NCBI RefSeq assembly: GCF_947507565.1
Contig: NC_089194.1
Location: 1,550,001 to 1,614,000 of the forward strand
Direction of reading: 5' to 3'
DNA: 64,000 nt
From: Oscarella lobularis
Taxonomy: Eukaryota > Porifera > Homoscleromorpha > Homosclerophorida > Oscarellidae
This document shows positions 23,703-34,000 of the stretch, in pieces. The number at the start of each line of letters is the position of its first letter. Position 1 is the first letter of the stretch. The notes under the pieces were generated by a model that worked only from the letters and a program-made list of their open reading frames with translations, was not told where the DNA came from and made no database searches. The position numbers and the translations under genes are program-made.

Positions 23703-26154
23703 ATGCAATCAGGCGTCGTCAGTTTGCAATTAGACGACGATTTGTTCGAAATGATCAAGGCCAAGGGAATCAAGGAAGAAAGCGAGCCGATCGACTCGTC
23801 GGAGCCATTCTCCAAGCAAGACATCGAGATGCTTCAGCAAAGGTACTCGGAGAAAGTGCAAACTTCTTTCGTCAACGCGTTACCCTCGCGGGGGCCCCAC
23901 GTCCCAATTGCCACCCCAAGTCCCCCGAATCCCATCTTGAAAGCGTGATTTTCGTCACGAGACTTCTCTCGGGAACGGGGAAAAAAAAGACCGTTGTTAG
24001 ATCCTAGTGCGAATGATGCAAGAACCGGAAACTGTGTCCAGAAACCGTTCTCTTCCATAACGTCGTCCTCTCTTTGGGGGGCCCCCCCTTATTTAGCGCA
24101 TCTCTGCCTCACATCGCCCAGCTTCACCTAACCCCCGTACGTCGCGAGGAGGGCCGACCCAACACGTCGACGATGTCTCGTACGAATCTCAAGCTTCGCT
24201 TGCAGAAAGAGCAAGCGGAGTTGGAGAATCGTCGAAAGGAGCAGGATAGACCTCAAGGGAGCGGGGGTGGGGACGGTGCTGGAGGTTCGTCGTCGTCGAT
24301 TCAAGCGATTCTACTTTCATCTACGGCGGGTCAAGGGGTCAAAAAGCCTCAGGCGGCGACAGTTGTTGGCGTGCCTGTTTCAGTCTTTCAGGTGAGCGCT
24401 TCAGCGAAATGTAGTCTCTCTTTTATCTAGATTAGTCAGAAGTTTATACATTGTTTTCTACTCAAAAAAAGATCAGTACTTCTTTATCAATGTAGCCTTG
24501 TACTACTACTATATATCTTTTTCTTATCTATGTATTCCTTCTGCTACTAGTTATCACGATTTTGTCTTTTTCTTTCTTTCTAGGTTCAAACGAAATTGCA
24601 GCATCCCACTCCGTACTACGTAAAGCAACAGCAGCAACGAAATCTTCAGGAGTATCTCGCTTCAAAGCCAAGCATTGAATTACCAGCTTCAGCAGCCATG
24701 CCTCCACATGAATCAGACGCAGAATCTGCGTCCACTACTCCCCTATCTTCCATGACCGATCTTCATCAAGCAATGTCGCGTGCTGAAGGAGGAAACGAAG
24801 CTGAAGTAGAGAGTCTATTAGACGGATTGCTCAGGTATCTAAATAATTAGAATCCAAATTGATTTTTTGACTACTCTGAAATTTTTAGTATGGAAACGGA
24901 GAAGGGATTGGCTTCTGTGGTGTCTACATCTGCTTCTGTAATGCTTTAGTCTATATTTTTTCAAATACTTATGTATTTTTTAGACTTTTGCTCAGACTGC
25001 TTCAATAATGACTTCGTCTCAAACTAATCCCTTCGAAGTTTTCTCGTTTCCTAAGCATAATGCTGTACGCTGAAATTCTTTATTTTTCAAATTATTGTTA
25101 TGTCGTTTTTTTTTCAGTCTGGTGGCTCGCCTCCTCTGACTGCTTCTTCCTCGTCCACGTTCTTTGCTGACGATGCGCTGGGCGGTGGTGGCCAGCAAAC
25201 GGATCTAAGAACACGCTCAATAAAAGAAAGGCAGAAGAAGGACAATCACAATCTGAGTAGAGAATGCCTCGGAATTGATTTGTCCATGATGGGAGAGATT
25301 GTTCTTTTAGTTGAACGGAGAAGACGGTTCAATATTAACGATAGAATTAAGGAATTGGGCGAACTGTTGCCGAAATCTGAAGGGTGAGGAACAGTTTATT
25401 TTGGGGAGACCTTTGCCTTGAGAGTTTTGTACAGGGACTTCAGATTAAACAAGGGAAACATTTTGAAAGCAACCGTTTCTTATGTGATGAGACTGCAGAG
25501 GGTTGAAACCGACGCGGGACTAGCAGAGCTGAAGCGAAAACATTTGGAAGAAACAAACAAAAGGCTACAGCTCAGAATCCAGGTACGAGAATAATAAATA
25601 GATATTTACTATTATTATTTATTCTGCTGCAGGAACTTGAAATGCAAGCGCGTCTCCACAATTTTCCCACGCAATCTTTGACTCCAGAAACGAAGGAGCT
25701 CGCTGATTTGGGCATTGAAAGGATAGCCGCAACGCTTGGCACAACCGTAGGCGCAATGCCCATCATCCAAGCAATCCCAAACGATCCCTCCATCGAAACG
25801 ACGTCGACGGCGGCGCCGCCTCTCTCAATCGACATCCCCAACCAAATCCCAGACGACATCGGCGACGACTGCACTCCCTTGGCAACGGATCCCGGCTTCC
25901 CTAATCTTCTCAACGACGTCATCATGACGGACGGCACGGACGGCGGCGGCGGACTAGTGAGTGCGATGTCCCACGCGAACTATGCGTCGGCGACTCACAG
26001 CGAGGTGAGTTCTTTGGCGAGTCTCGACGATCTGACCGCCGCCAATCAAGCGGCAACAGCCGGAGGAGGAGTATCGTCTATATTTCCTCCTCCTCCGGCT
26101 CACTTTGACGCAAACGCTGAATTGTTTTCTGACATGTTTTCTACTCATCACTAG
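23703..26154 (+). CDS. MITF: MITF/TFE family bHLH-leucine zipper transcription factor
   Basis: Exon 1 (23703-23842) encodes [20 protein letters not shown], like the SGIVPDFEV start of long vertebrate MITF/TFE3 isoforms. It joins in frame (phase 2) to exon 2 (24097-24391), which holds [20 protein letters not shown], the Rag-binding/lysosome-targeting region; ATG 24173 could also start a short form. Exon 3 (24585 on) has [19 protein letters not shown], matching MITF VQTHLENPTKYHIQQ. Then LLDGLLSMETE (the acidic activation helix). The DNA-binding region reads [13 protein letters not shown], intron 25257-25310, then [16 protein letters not shown], followed by the loop, helix 2 ([18 protein letters not shown]) and a zipper ending [13 protein letters not shown]. 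The C terminus is Ser/Pro-rich and ends FSTHH at TAG 26154. Expected to bind E-boxes and drive lysosome/autophagy genes. A single gene of this family is typical outside vertebrates; the symbol is by family. Confidence 0.92.
24076..24087. repeat. GGGGGGCCCCCC palindrome next to an acceptor site
   Basis: Twelve-base perfect palindrome 9 bp upstream of the exon 2 acceptor of the MITF/TFE gene; one of at least eight such GGGGCCCC sites in the window (see findings). Confidence 0.95.
25257..25310 (+). other. 54-nt stop-free intron inside the bHLH basic region
   Basis: GT at 25257 and AG at 25310 splice L-I in KDNHNL|IERRRR, restoring the invariant MITF/TFE basic region. The intron is exactly 18 codons and open in frame, so an unspliced message would insert 18 residues between the halves of the DNA-contacting helix. 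Confidence 0.85.
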
Positions 26155-26369
26155 TTTCTCTTGCCCTCCCCTTACTTTTCCCCCCCTCTGATTTGTTTTG
26201 CTAGCGTTAGCTGTGTCCACTGCGTTTTATTTTAGTTGTAAGAAAAACGAACGCACCGATCACGAGGGCACGCTTTTTAACGAGATTTTCATAAATTCCG
26301 GTTTTTTCTCTTCCTCTTCTTGCTGCTTTGAAGCCTAGACACGCGATATTAGAGATTCTCCCTTTACCC

Positions 26370-27140
26370 CTATTCGTTTTCTATTACGTTCTCCAGTTTT
26401 TGGCTTTGCTTTCTTAGGTGCAGAGCCAGCTCGTTGTTTCCCAGATTCTTTTCCTCTCGTTGCTTTCCCGTTATCGTGCCAATTCGGCCCTCTGAGTCCG
26501 GTTTTCGCCGATCCATGACCTTTTGCAGCTCGGGAACGCCGAGCTGCTTTGCTCCCCCACTAACACGAAAAATAAGAGTTTAGCTTATACTAAACGCCCA
26601 TTCGTATATACCGTTTATGATTGAGTTGAAGTTCTTTGTGCAATTTCTTCGCGTCTTTCGACGACGAGACGGGGTGGGGAACCTTTTTCGGTTCGATCTG
26701 CACCACGTCGTCCTGATCGTTGAAAAGATTTGCACAAAAACGCTCAATTCAGTCAGATTCTTATAAGTTACGGGTGGCGCCGGCCCGAAAGGCTTCTGAG
26801 TAGGGGGAGGCGGCTCGTTTCGCTCCGCCGCAATACGATCAATTTCACTTTCGAGCCGCTTCGCTATCGCATCGCGACTCGGCTGATCGAGAGAGAGAAA
26901 AAACGCGTCCATTTACAACCCCGCTTCGTGTCGTTTCAACTCCCCCCCCGTCCCCGTTACCGTGAGATAAGAAGAGGGCACGTAACCGACTTCTTGAGTC
27001 CGAAGACTCTTGACGGCCCACCAGCGCTCGTCGGTCGCCTGCATCACGCGAAATTGATCCCCTTTCGAGAACGAGAGAACGTCTTCGCGTTCCTTTTCGT
27101 AGTCGTGAGCGGCCGTGTAGATATTGTCTACTGGATCCAT
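26370..27140 (-). CDS. SH3 domain + FAM107 domain protein
   Basis: Four short exons on the minus strand. Exon 1 from ATG 27138-27140 encodes an SH3 domain: IYTAAHDYEKEREDVLSFSK, GDQFRVMQATDERWWAVKS and GYVPSSYLT, with the ALYDY-like, WW and SxxY positions intact. Exon 2 is a short linker with PSRDAIAKRLESEIDRIA and a PPPPT stretch. Exon 3 reads DDVVQIEPKKVPHPVSSSKD then LHKELQLNHKR, and exon 4 PELQKVMDRRK and LALHLRKQSQKLENVIE, ending at TAG 26370-26372. Exons 3-4 match FAM107A/B along their length (LHRELLLNHKRG..PELQKVMEKRKR, then IELLKRQQKLEQLE). FAM107 proteins bind actin and regulate the cytoskeleton. Vertebrate FAM107 proteins are about 140 residues and lack SH3, so the domain pair is unusual. 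Exon joins are inferred but keep frame. Confidence 0.8.
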
Positions 27141-27247
27141 CGCGAGACCTTAAAAAATGAGGGTGGAGCCCGCGAGGGTTAATTGGCCACGTGACGTTCG
27201 TTTTGGTTGGGAAGCGGTGTCGTCGCGTTGGTTTTCTTTCGATTCTG
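27141..27247. promoter_or_regulatory. 107-bp head-to-head intergenic region
   Basis: Separates start codons of the SH3-FAM107 gene (-) and ELKS (+). Contains CACGTGACGT near 27188-27197, an E-box (CACGTG) overlapping a GTGACG element. A shared bidirectional promoter is the simplest reading. Confidence 0.55.
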
Positions 27248-30200
27248 ATGGACGATTTTGCCTTTCCAATGGCTGAATCGCCGCAGCGTTCGCTCACTTC
27301 GCCGGCGTCCGACTCGAATTCCCTCAAAGATCGACTTTTTGATATTCAAGACCTTCAAGCTAAGGTTTTGGAGTATCAGAGAGACAACGTCTTATTGAAA
27401 AGGGAAATCGAGCTCAAAGAGGCGAAGCTTCTATCGTGCATGAGAAGCATCGATTTGTTTTGGAGTCCCGAGCTGAAAAAGGAGAGAAAAAAGCGGCAGG
27501 AGGAAGAAGAAAAAGTCAACAAGATGATGGCTGATTTCGAGAGACTAAAGAAGAGCAAAGACGTAAGATATATTTGGGAGGTGGAGCTAGAAGGGCGTGT
27601 CCGTACTGTGGGAGTTATAATAACGAGTCAAATCTATCAATTTTGATTTTGGATGGGCTCTCCTGAGGGTTTTCTCCTCTAATAAAGAATGATACGGGAA
27701 ATGTTTTCTCCTAGGATTCGTCGGATTCACCGATTCAATTTCTGTCGGCGCGTCTCCACGGCGACGTGCTCTCCAACAAAGGCGGGTCCCAATCACCGAG
27801 AAAGGAAAACGTGCGAAAAACCGTCGAAGAAATGGAATTGCGATTCGAAAAGCAAAAGGCGACGCTGGCGCAACGCGAAGAAACGATCAAGAAACTACTC
27901 GAAAGACTTCAAAAGAAAACAGCCGAAATGAATGCCCTGCAAGAGGAAATGAATCATTCCCTGGAAGGAGAACTAAGCTACAAGTTAGAAGCAGCTCAAA
28001 CCGAGATAACGTCGTTGCACAATCAGAAAGCTCAGTGGGAATACAAGCTTCATAAATTAGAAAAGGTCCCAATAGTTGCTCAGTATCCCATAATAAAAAT
28101 AAAAATTATGTTGTGTGTAGCAAGGAAAAGAAACAGCCGAAAATTTTCGCCAGAAACAACTAGAACTCGAAGAAGCCCGACAACGCGCCTTGGAGTGCAG
28201 CAGTCACATAGCGAGTCTTCAAACAGCCGTCGAACAGAAAGACATTCAATTGAGCCAGCTAATGCAGCTTGTCTACGAACGAAACGCTCAATATAGCGAG
28301 GTGAGCGCCAGAGATCCGCATGTAGGGTACGTGTGAAAGGAAGTTGGCACGTTCACGCGCACTAGGTGAGAGAGAATCAGGAGACGATGGCCCAAGACAG
28401 AGACGAGGATCGACGACAAATAGAAGCCTTGCAAAGCCACGGAAAGTTCCTCCGAGCGAAGGTAGTGTCATTTAGGCATGGCTTCGCGTGTGGCATCGTC
28501 GCTCCCTCGCTAGATCGAGTCGCTCAAGAACGATTTGGCGTTGAAGGACGATCTCGTGCGTGGGATTGAGGGTAGGAGTCGCGAGGAAGCCGTTCTGCTG
28601 CAGGAAACGGTGACAGCGAAGACGAAGCAGTGCGAACGGCTTCAGAAAAATGTATGGGGGAGAGGAAGAGACTGGTACGAGGTGTTGATGGTGATTGGCA
28701 CTCTTTCAAAAATAGGTGAAGTCGATGACGGAGAAGTTGATGGCTAAAGACAGGACGATAGGAAATCTAGAGGCTGTCAATCACGATCTCGTGTCAAAGA
28801 AAGACGAATTGGCTTCTCAAGTGAAGGCTAACGAGAGACAGATGTCATCACTTCGCAGAAAGGTACTGTAGTCATGTGTCAATCAATCACGAACGTTGAT
28901 TGACAGATCGTCTAGATTACAGATTTAGAAGCGGACGTCAATGAAAAAGAGGAGATGCTTACTGTTACGAAGAACCGTCTCGTTCTTCTTCGCGGTTCTC
29001 AAAGCGAGGACTCCAGCGACGTCGTTCGGAGTCTCGAGGAGCAGCTCGAGGACCAGTCTCGTCACGTGAAGATGCTGCGAGAGCAAAGAGAAAGGGAGGA
29101 TCGAGAGCGAGAGGAAGAGCGCGATCTGTTCAAGCAGAACGCGACTCAATTAAAATTTCGAGTCAAGAAACTTAGCGACGCTTTAGAAGTTACGGAGACG
29201 AAGTTGACCGAGGCGGAAAAGCAGAGGGCTTCGCTAGCCGCAGAAAATATGCAAAGGAATTCTGAAATTTTTAGACTGAAAGAAACGTTGGATGAGACGA
29301 AAGCCGAGCTCGAAAAAATGCGAGAATCTTCACCGAGCTCCAAAGGGAGTGATCATAGAATTGCTGAACTTCAGAAGGAGATCAAATCAAAGTCTCTCCA
29401 AGTAGCAGAACTCGAAAGATCCGCGACTGATTTGAGCACGAAGTTGGTCGAACTGAAGCGAGCGCAGAAACTCGAGAGGCAAATGAACGCTCAACTACTG
29501 GGCGAAGTAAAACGACGAGAGGGGCAGGAAACGCATAGAGAGGATCGCATTAGTCAGCTAGAAGAATCCCTCAAAGAGAGCTTAGAATTGGCTATAAAAA
29601 GGGATAAAGAAATGGACGCAGATCGAGCAAAATTTCTTAGATCCGACAAGGAGTTTGCTGCTCTGAAGGAAACGTTCGACAAACGCGAACTTGAACGAGC
29701 TGAAACGGAAAGCCGATTGGCTAAAATGACGTCAGAATTACAAGATAGAGAAGCTCTTATCGTCTCCCTGAGAGCCGAAAGGCAACGGCAGATGGAAGAG
29801 GTCATGGAAATGAAGCAGAGCTCCCTTCTGGCTGAAATATCGGAAAGAGACGCCAATATCGCTCTACTGGAAACGTCGACGGCTCGAAAGAAGGAACACA
29901 AAGCGGCGATACAGGCACTGAAGACGGAGAAAGACAGACTTGTGTCGGAACTCAAAGACTGGGTAAATTTTTTCCCTTTCACTGATTTTATATGATTGTA
30001 TATATACATAGACTCGCAAGCAAATTCAACTGAAACAAAGTGCGGAAGAAGAGGGTGGAGAAAGTCGACTAACTCAAAAGCTATTGAATGCTACTCCAGA
30101 GCAAGTAAATAATTTTTTTTAAAATATTTTTTCCTCGATCCGCGATTTGTCTCCTCAAGGTCTTCCAGGCAATACGTAACATGGAAGAAAGAACGAAACG

Positions 30201-30513
30201 CCTTCGTACCTACATCGATCAATTGTTAGCAGCAGTGCTCGAGCAGAATCCGAATTTGTTAGAAGGAATGCCAAGACAGCAACAGAGTCAAGGAAAATCC
30301 ATAGAAAATCTCAGAGGCACTTCTCTGGAAGAGGTAAGCTATATAGCACGTTATAAGAGATACTGCGCAAAATACTTCTACTAGCTACTGTCTGATCTTC
30401 GCGATCGCGAGCGAGACAATTTCGACCTCCAAGGCTACGCGAATCTTCTCCTGCAGAGAATTATGGAAAACCAACCGTCTATATTAGAATCCGTTGGTGC
30501 AATGCAAACGTAG
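27248..30513 (+). CDS. ERC1: ELKS/ERC/CAST family coiled-coil scaffold
   Basis: Many exons from ATG 27248. Near the N terminus MRSIDLFWSPELKKERKKRQ is a diagnostic match to ERC (SFWSPELKKERALRK). The exon at 27766 has RFEKQKATLAQREETIKKLL, matching ERC RIETQKQTLNARDESIKKLL. The long exon 28955-29957 includes RAERQRQMEEVMEMKQSSLL and ISERDANIALLE, nearly identical to ERC LRAERRKHLEEVLEMKQ and ISEKDANIALLE. Coiled coil covers almost everything. The last two exons carry RLRTYIDQLLAAVLEQNPNL (about 30200) and YANLLLQRIMENQPSILESV (about 30440), both similar to the FIP Rab-binding motif. TAG at 30511-30513. In other animals ELKS organises active zones, exocytosis at the cortex and microtubule capture. 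The N terminus is shorter than in vertebrate ERC and no PDZ-binding IWA end is seen. Confidence 0.9.
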
Positions 30514-31055
30514 GGAAACCAGAACCTTTAGAAGTGTCTGGGCGGGATCAAAGGAAAACCGCCTCCTGGACTAAAGGACGCTTATGCGTGTCGAAATAGC
30601 GCTATTTTTATTTCGTAATCGACAGCTCGATGTCAGCTGTCACGTCAAACCCGTCAAAAACGACGATGCGATGTCAGCGCTGAGGCTTGGACGTCGCGAC
30701 ACCATAGCCAACCGAGAAGAATGCAATTAATTCAAGGGAACGCGACGCCGTTGGCCTAAGCTGTAATCAAATTAGATTCTCCACTTCTCCTCCCCTCAAA
30801 CTCGTAGACGGTGGTGGGAAAGGTCTTCACGCGTTCTCTTTCCCCCCGACGCTGCCGATCAGAGCGAATCCCAGCGAGAGGGACGCCAAATAGCGGAATA
30901 AAGGAGCGAGATCCTAGGGAGGGCGGACATGAGGCGTCGAAGCGGATCTCGACAGACAGCTGGTACGTCCTTTTTCGTCCCATTCACCTCGACTCCCCTC
31001 TCGACACTCCCTCTTCCCGTACAATCCAGAATTAGTCCGAAGAAGACGACGACGA
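30514..31055. other. Intergenic, ELKS to dystroglycan
   Basis: 542 bp between same-strand genes, becoming GC-rich toward the dystroglycan start. No conserved ORF; short frames on both strands are compositional. Confidence 0.5.
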
Positions 31056-34000
31056 ATGCCGTACGACGGCAGCCATCTTTCTTTTCTTCTTCTCCTCGTC
31101 GTCGCCTCGTTTTGGAGCGTCGACGCCGTCCCGGGCGTTCCGTTCGACCCGAACGAACCTAGTTCGACGAACGACGGCGCGTTACAGCGTCGTCTCGCCT
31201 GGGACAAAGGTACCGTTCGCGTGCGACGCGGATTGGACGACGCGAAGGCGTGGAGCGGCAAGCCATTCGCTTACGCGATCGCCGACGACGCGTTCGACGG
31301 CTACGTCGATCGATTCAAGGTGAGGCGTCACGCGAATCGCCTAGAGCGAAGGGCCCCCGCGAATTTTTCCCTTTTCGTTTCGTTCCTTGTTATGACATCA
31401 AGAGTTCCGCCCTCGAGATAGGGAATCTGTACGAGTGTCGCCTTGTTTCTTCTATTGCGTCCGCGTCCGCGTGTTTTATGCAGAGGGAAAGCGATTTTCC
31501 TTTCGAAACGCCAAACGGCGCTTCGATGCGACGAATAAACCCGGGGAAAGGCACCCTCCTAATCAGATAACCTGCTAGTCTTTGATACATGTCAACGTGT
31601 CTACGACACAACGCTTATACACTTCCTAATAATTTATTATTGATGGTAGCACGAAGTAATCTTTTTTATTTTCTCAGGTGTTTTCTGTTGGCGGTGATCC
31701 TCTTCCGTCTTGGCTCGCCTTCGATTCGTCGAGCCAAACGTTCTACGGGGTACCGCAGAACGACGACGTTGGACTTCATTACATTGTCGTCGTTTCTGTG
31801 GGAATTTTTAATCAATCTGATGCGTCGAATTCCGCTATGGATATCTTCAGTATTGAGGTTTTTGAAACGAGTTTCACCATGCCCACGGAGTCGGCTCAGT
31901 GTCACTTAGCAACGGTGGAAATTGGCGGGAGACAGATGAGCGATTTGAACGGGCAAGCACGCTATTGGCTGGCTAATTTAGTATCCAACGCCTTTCAAGT
32001 CGACATGAAAGACATCAATGTCGGCGAGAGAAAATTTAATGACTGGAAGTACGTCGAAATTAATTTATCTGGGACGAAGTCCAAGGACTCGGCGGTCAAA
32101 GTGTGGTGGATAGACAGTTGCCACGGGCAACCAAGAACAATGACCGACTACAGACCTCTTCTAGAAAAACTATCCAATCAGGATGCCGGAATAACGTCGT
32201 TTGTTTTATCAATGGCATGGCCGGGACGATCTCGGCAATCTTTGTCTATGGAACAAGGAAGGGGACGCAGATTGAGAAGGGAAGCTATGATGACACCGTC
32301 TCCTAGTGGCACTGTTGGAGTGACTGGAAGTGTGACGAGGACTTTGATGATTTCGTCTTTACCCTTTCTCACTCCAACCGTCGTTCCGACGATTTTTACT
32401 GCTACTCCGTCTTCCGTCGTTACCATCGCTACGAGGACTCCGGATGTATCAAGTTCTGTCGTCCTGACATCAACGCTGTCTGTTGCGACTCCCATTTCGT
32501 CGATTTCGATTCAGTCGACTCCCGTTTTGACGTCATCGGTTGAGGCGACGTCAACGCAGAGAGTTTCGACTCCCGTTTCGTCGATTTCCATTCAGTCAAC
32601 TCCCGTTTTGACGTCCTCAGTTGAAGCGACGTCGACGCAGGAAGTCTCGACTCCCGTTTCGTCAATTTCAATTCAGTCGACTCTCGTTTTGACGTCGTCG
32701 GTTGGAGCGACGTCGACGCGGGGAATCTCGACTTCCGTTTTGTCGTCATCCGTTGAAGCGACGTCGACGCAGCAACCCACGCCGTCTATCACTTCGAGAA
32801 TTGCGCCGACGACGACGTCGGTTATAAGCTCAACGGAAGCGGAAGTCTTTACGTCGACTGTTTTGTCGAGCCCAGTTCTTACTTCCTCAACACTGATTGC
32901 AACGTCGAGTGTGGCAAGCAGTGCTACTAGCAGTGCAGTAACTAGCGTGGCCAGTAGTCTGACAAGCAGTGTTCCTACCAGCGTGGCAACCAGTGTGTCT
33001 ACAAGTGTTGTATCGTCCGTGGCGACCAGCGTACTAACCAGTGTGTCATCTAGTATTTCTGTCGGAGTGCCAACGACTGTGCCAACCATAACTATGGCTC
33101 CGACAAGTGTCCCTACGAGTGTGATATCCAGCTTTGCAACTAGCGTGGCGACAAGCAGTGTTCCTACCAGTGTCCCGTCTCTTGTGACGACGAGTGTTAT
33201 AACCAGTCTGTCAACTAGCGCTCCAACAAGTGTGTCGACGAGTTTGAGGGACGATGCAATACCCAGTTCTTCAACAAGGGTGCTAACTAGTTCAGTATCA
33301 AGCTTGGTATCTAGTACATCAATCAGTGTGGCGACTACAAGTGTTTCGAGAAGCGTGCCGAGTAGTTTTTCAACCAGCGTGGCGACTAGTTCAACGTTCA
33401 GCTTGGCAACAAGTGTGACGACTAGTGTCATAACCAGTGTGGAGACTTCAAGTGTTTCAACGAGCGTGCTAACTAGTTCTCCAACAAGTGTGCTAACGCT
33501 CATGGCAACCAGTGCGACGCCCAGTTTTTCAACTAGTGTCAGTTCAGTGTCAAGCTTGGCAACCAGTACAGCAAGCAGTGTGGGAACCAGCTCTATTTTT
33601 TCTTCACCCGCTGTATCGACGATATCTTCTATTGCTGCCAGCAGCAGTAGCAGACTATTTTCTTCTTCAACTCCAGTTGTGACGTCAGTTCAGCCTTCTT
33701 CTTCTTCTTCTTCTGCTTCTTCCGTTGCTACGACGACAACCTTGGCTATCAGTCTCGTCTCTTCGTTTGCTTCACAAGCAACTCCAACGTTGACGCCAGT
33801 ACTTACTCCCACGGTTTTATCGACAGTCTCCGTGTCGCCAATTCAAACGACGACTCTCTTCCCGTCTTCTACGCCCCCTGCACCAGAATCAAGTTCCGTC
33901 TCAACCCAGCTCACTTTGTCGAGCTCCGTGCTAACGACGTCAAGTGTTTTCCCTCCTGTATCAACATCGACAAGGAGCTCGTTTTCACTACAAACCTCGA

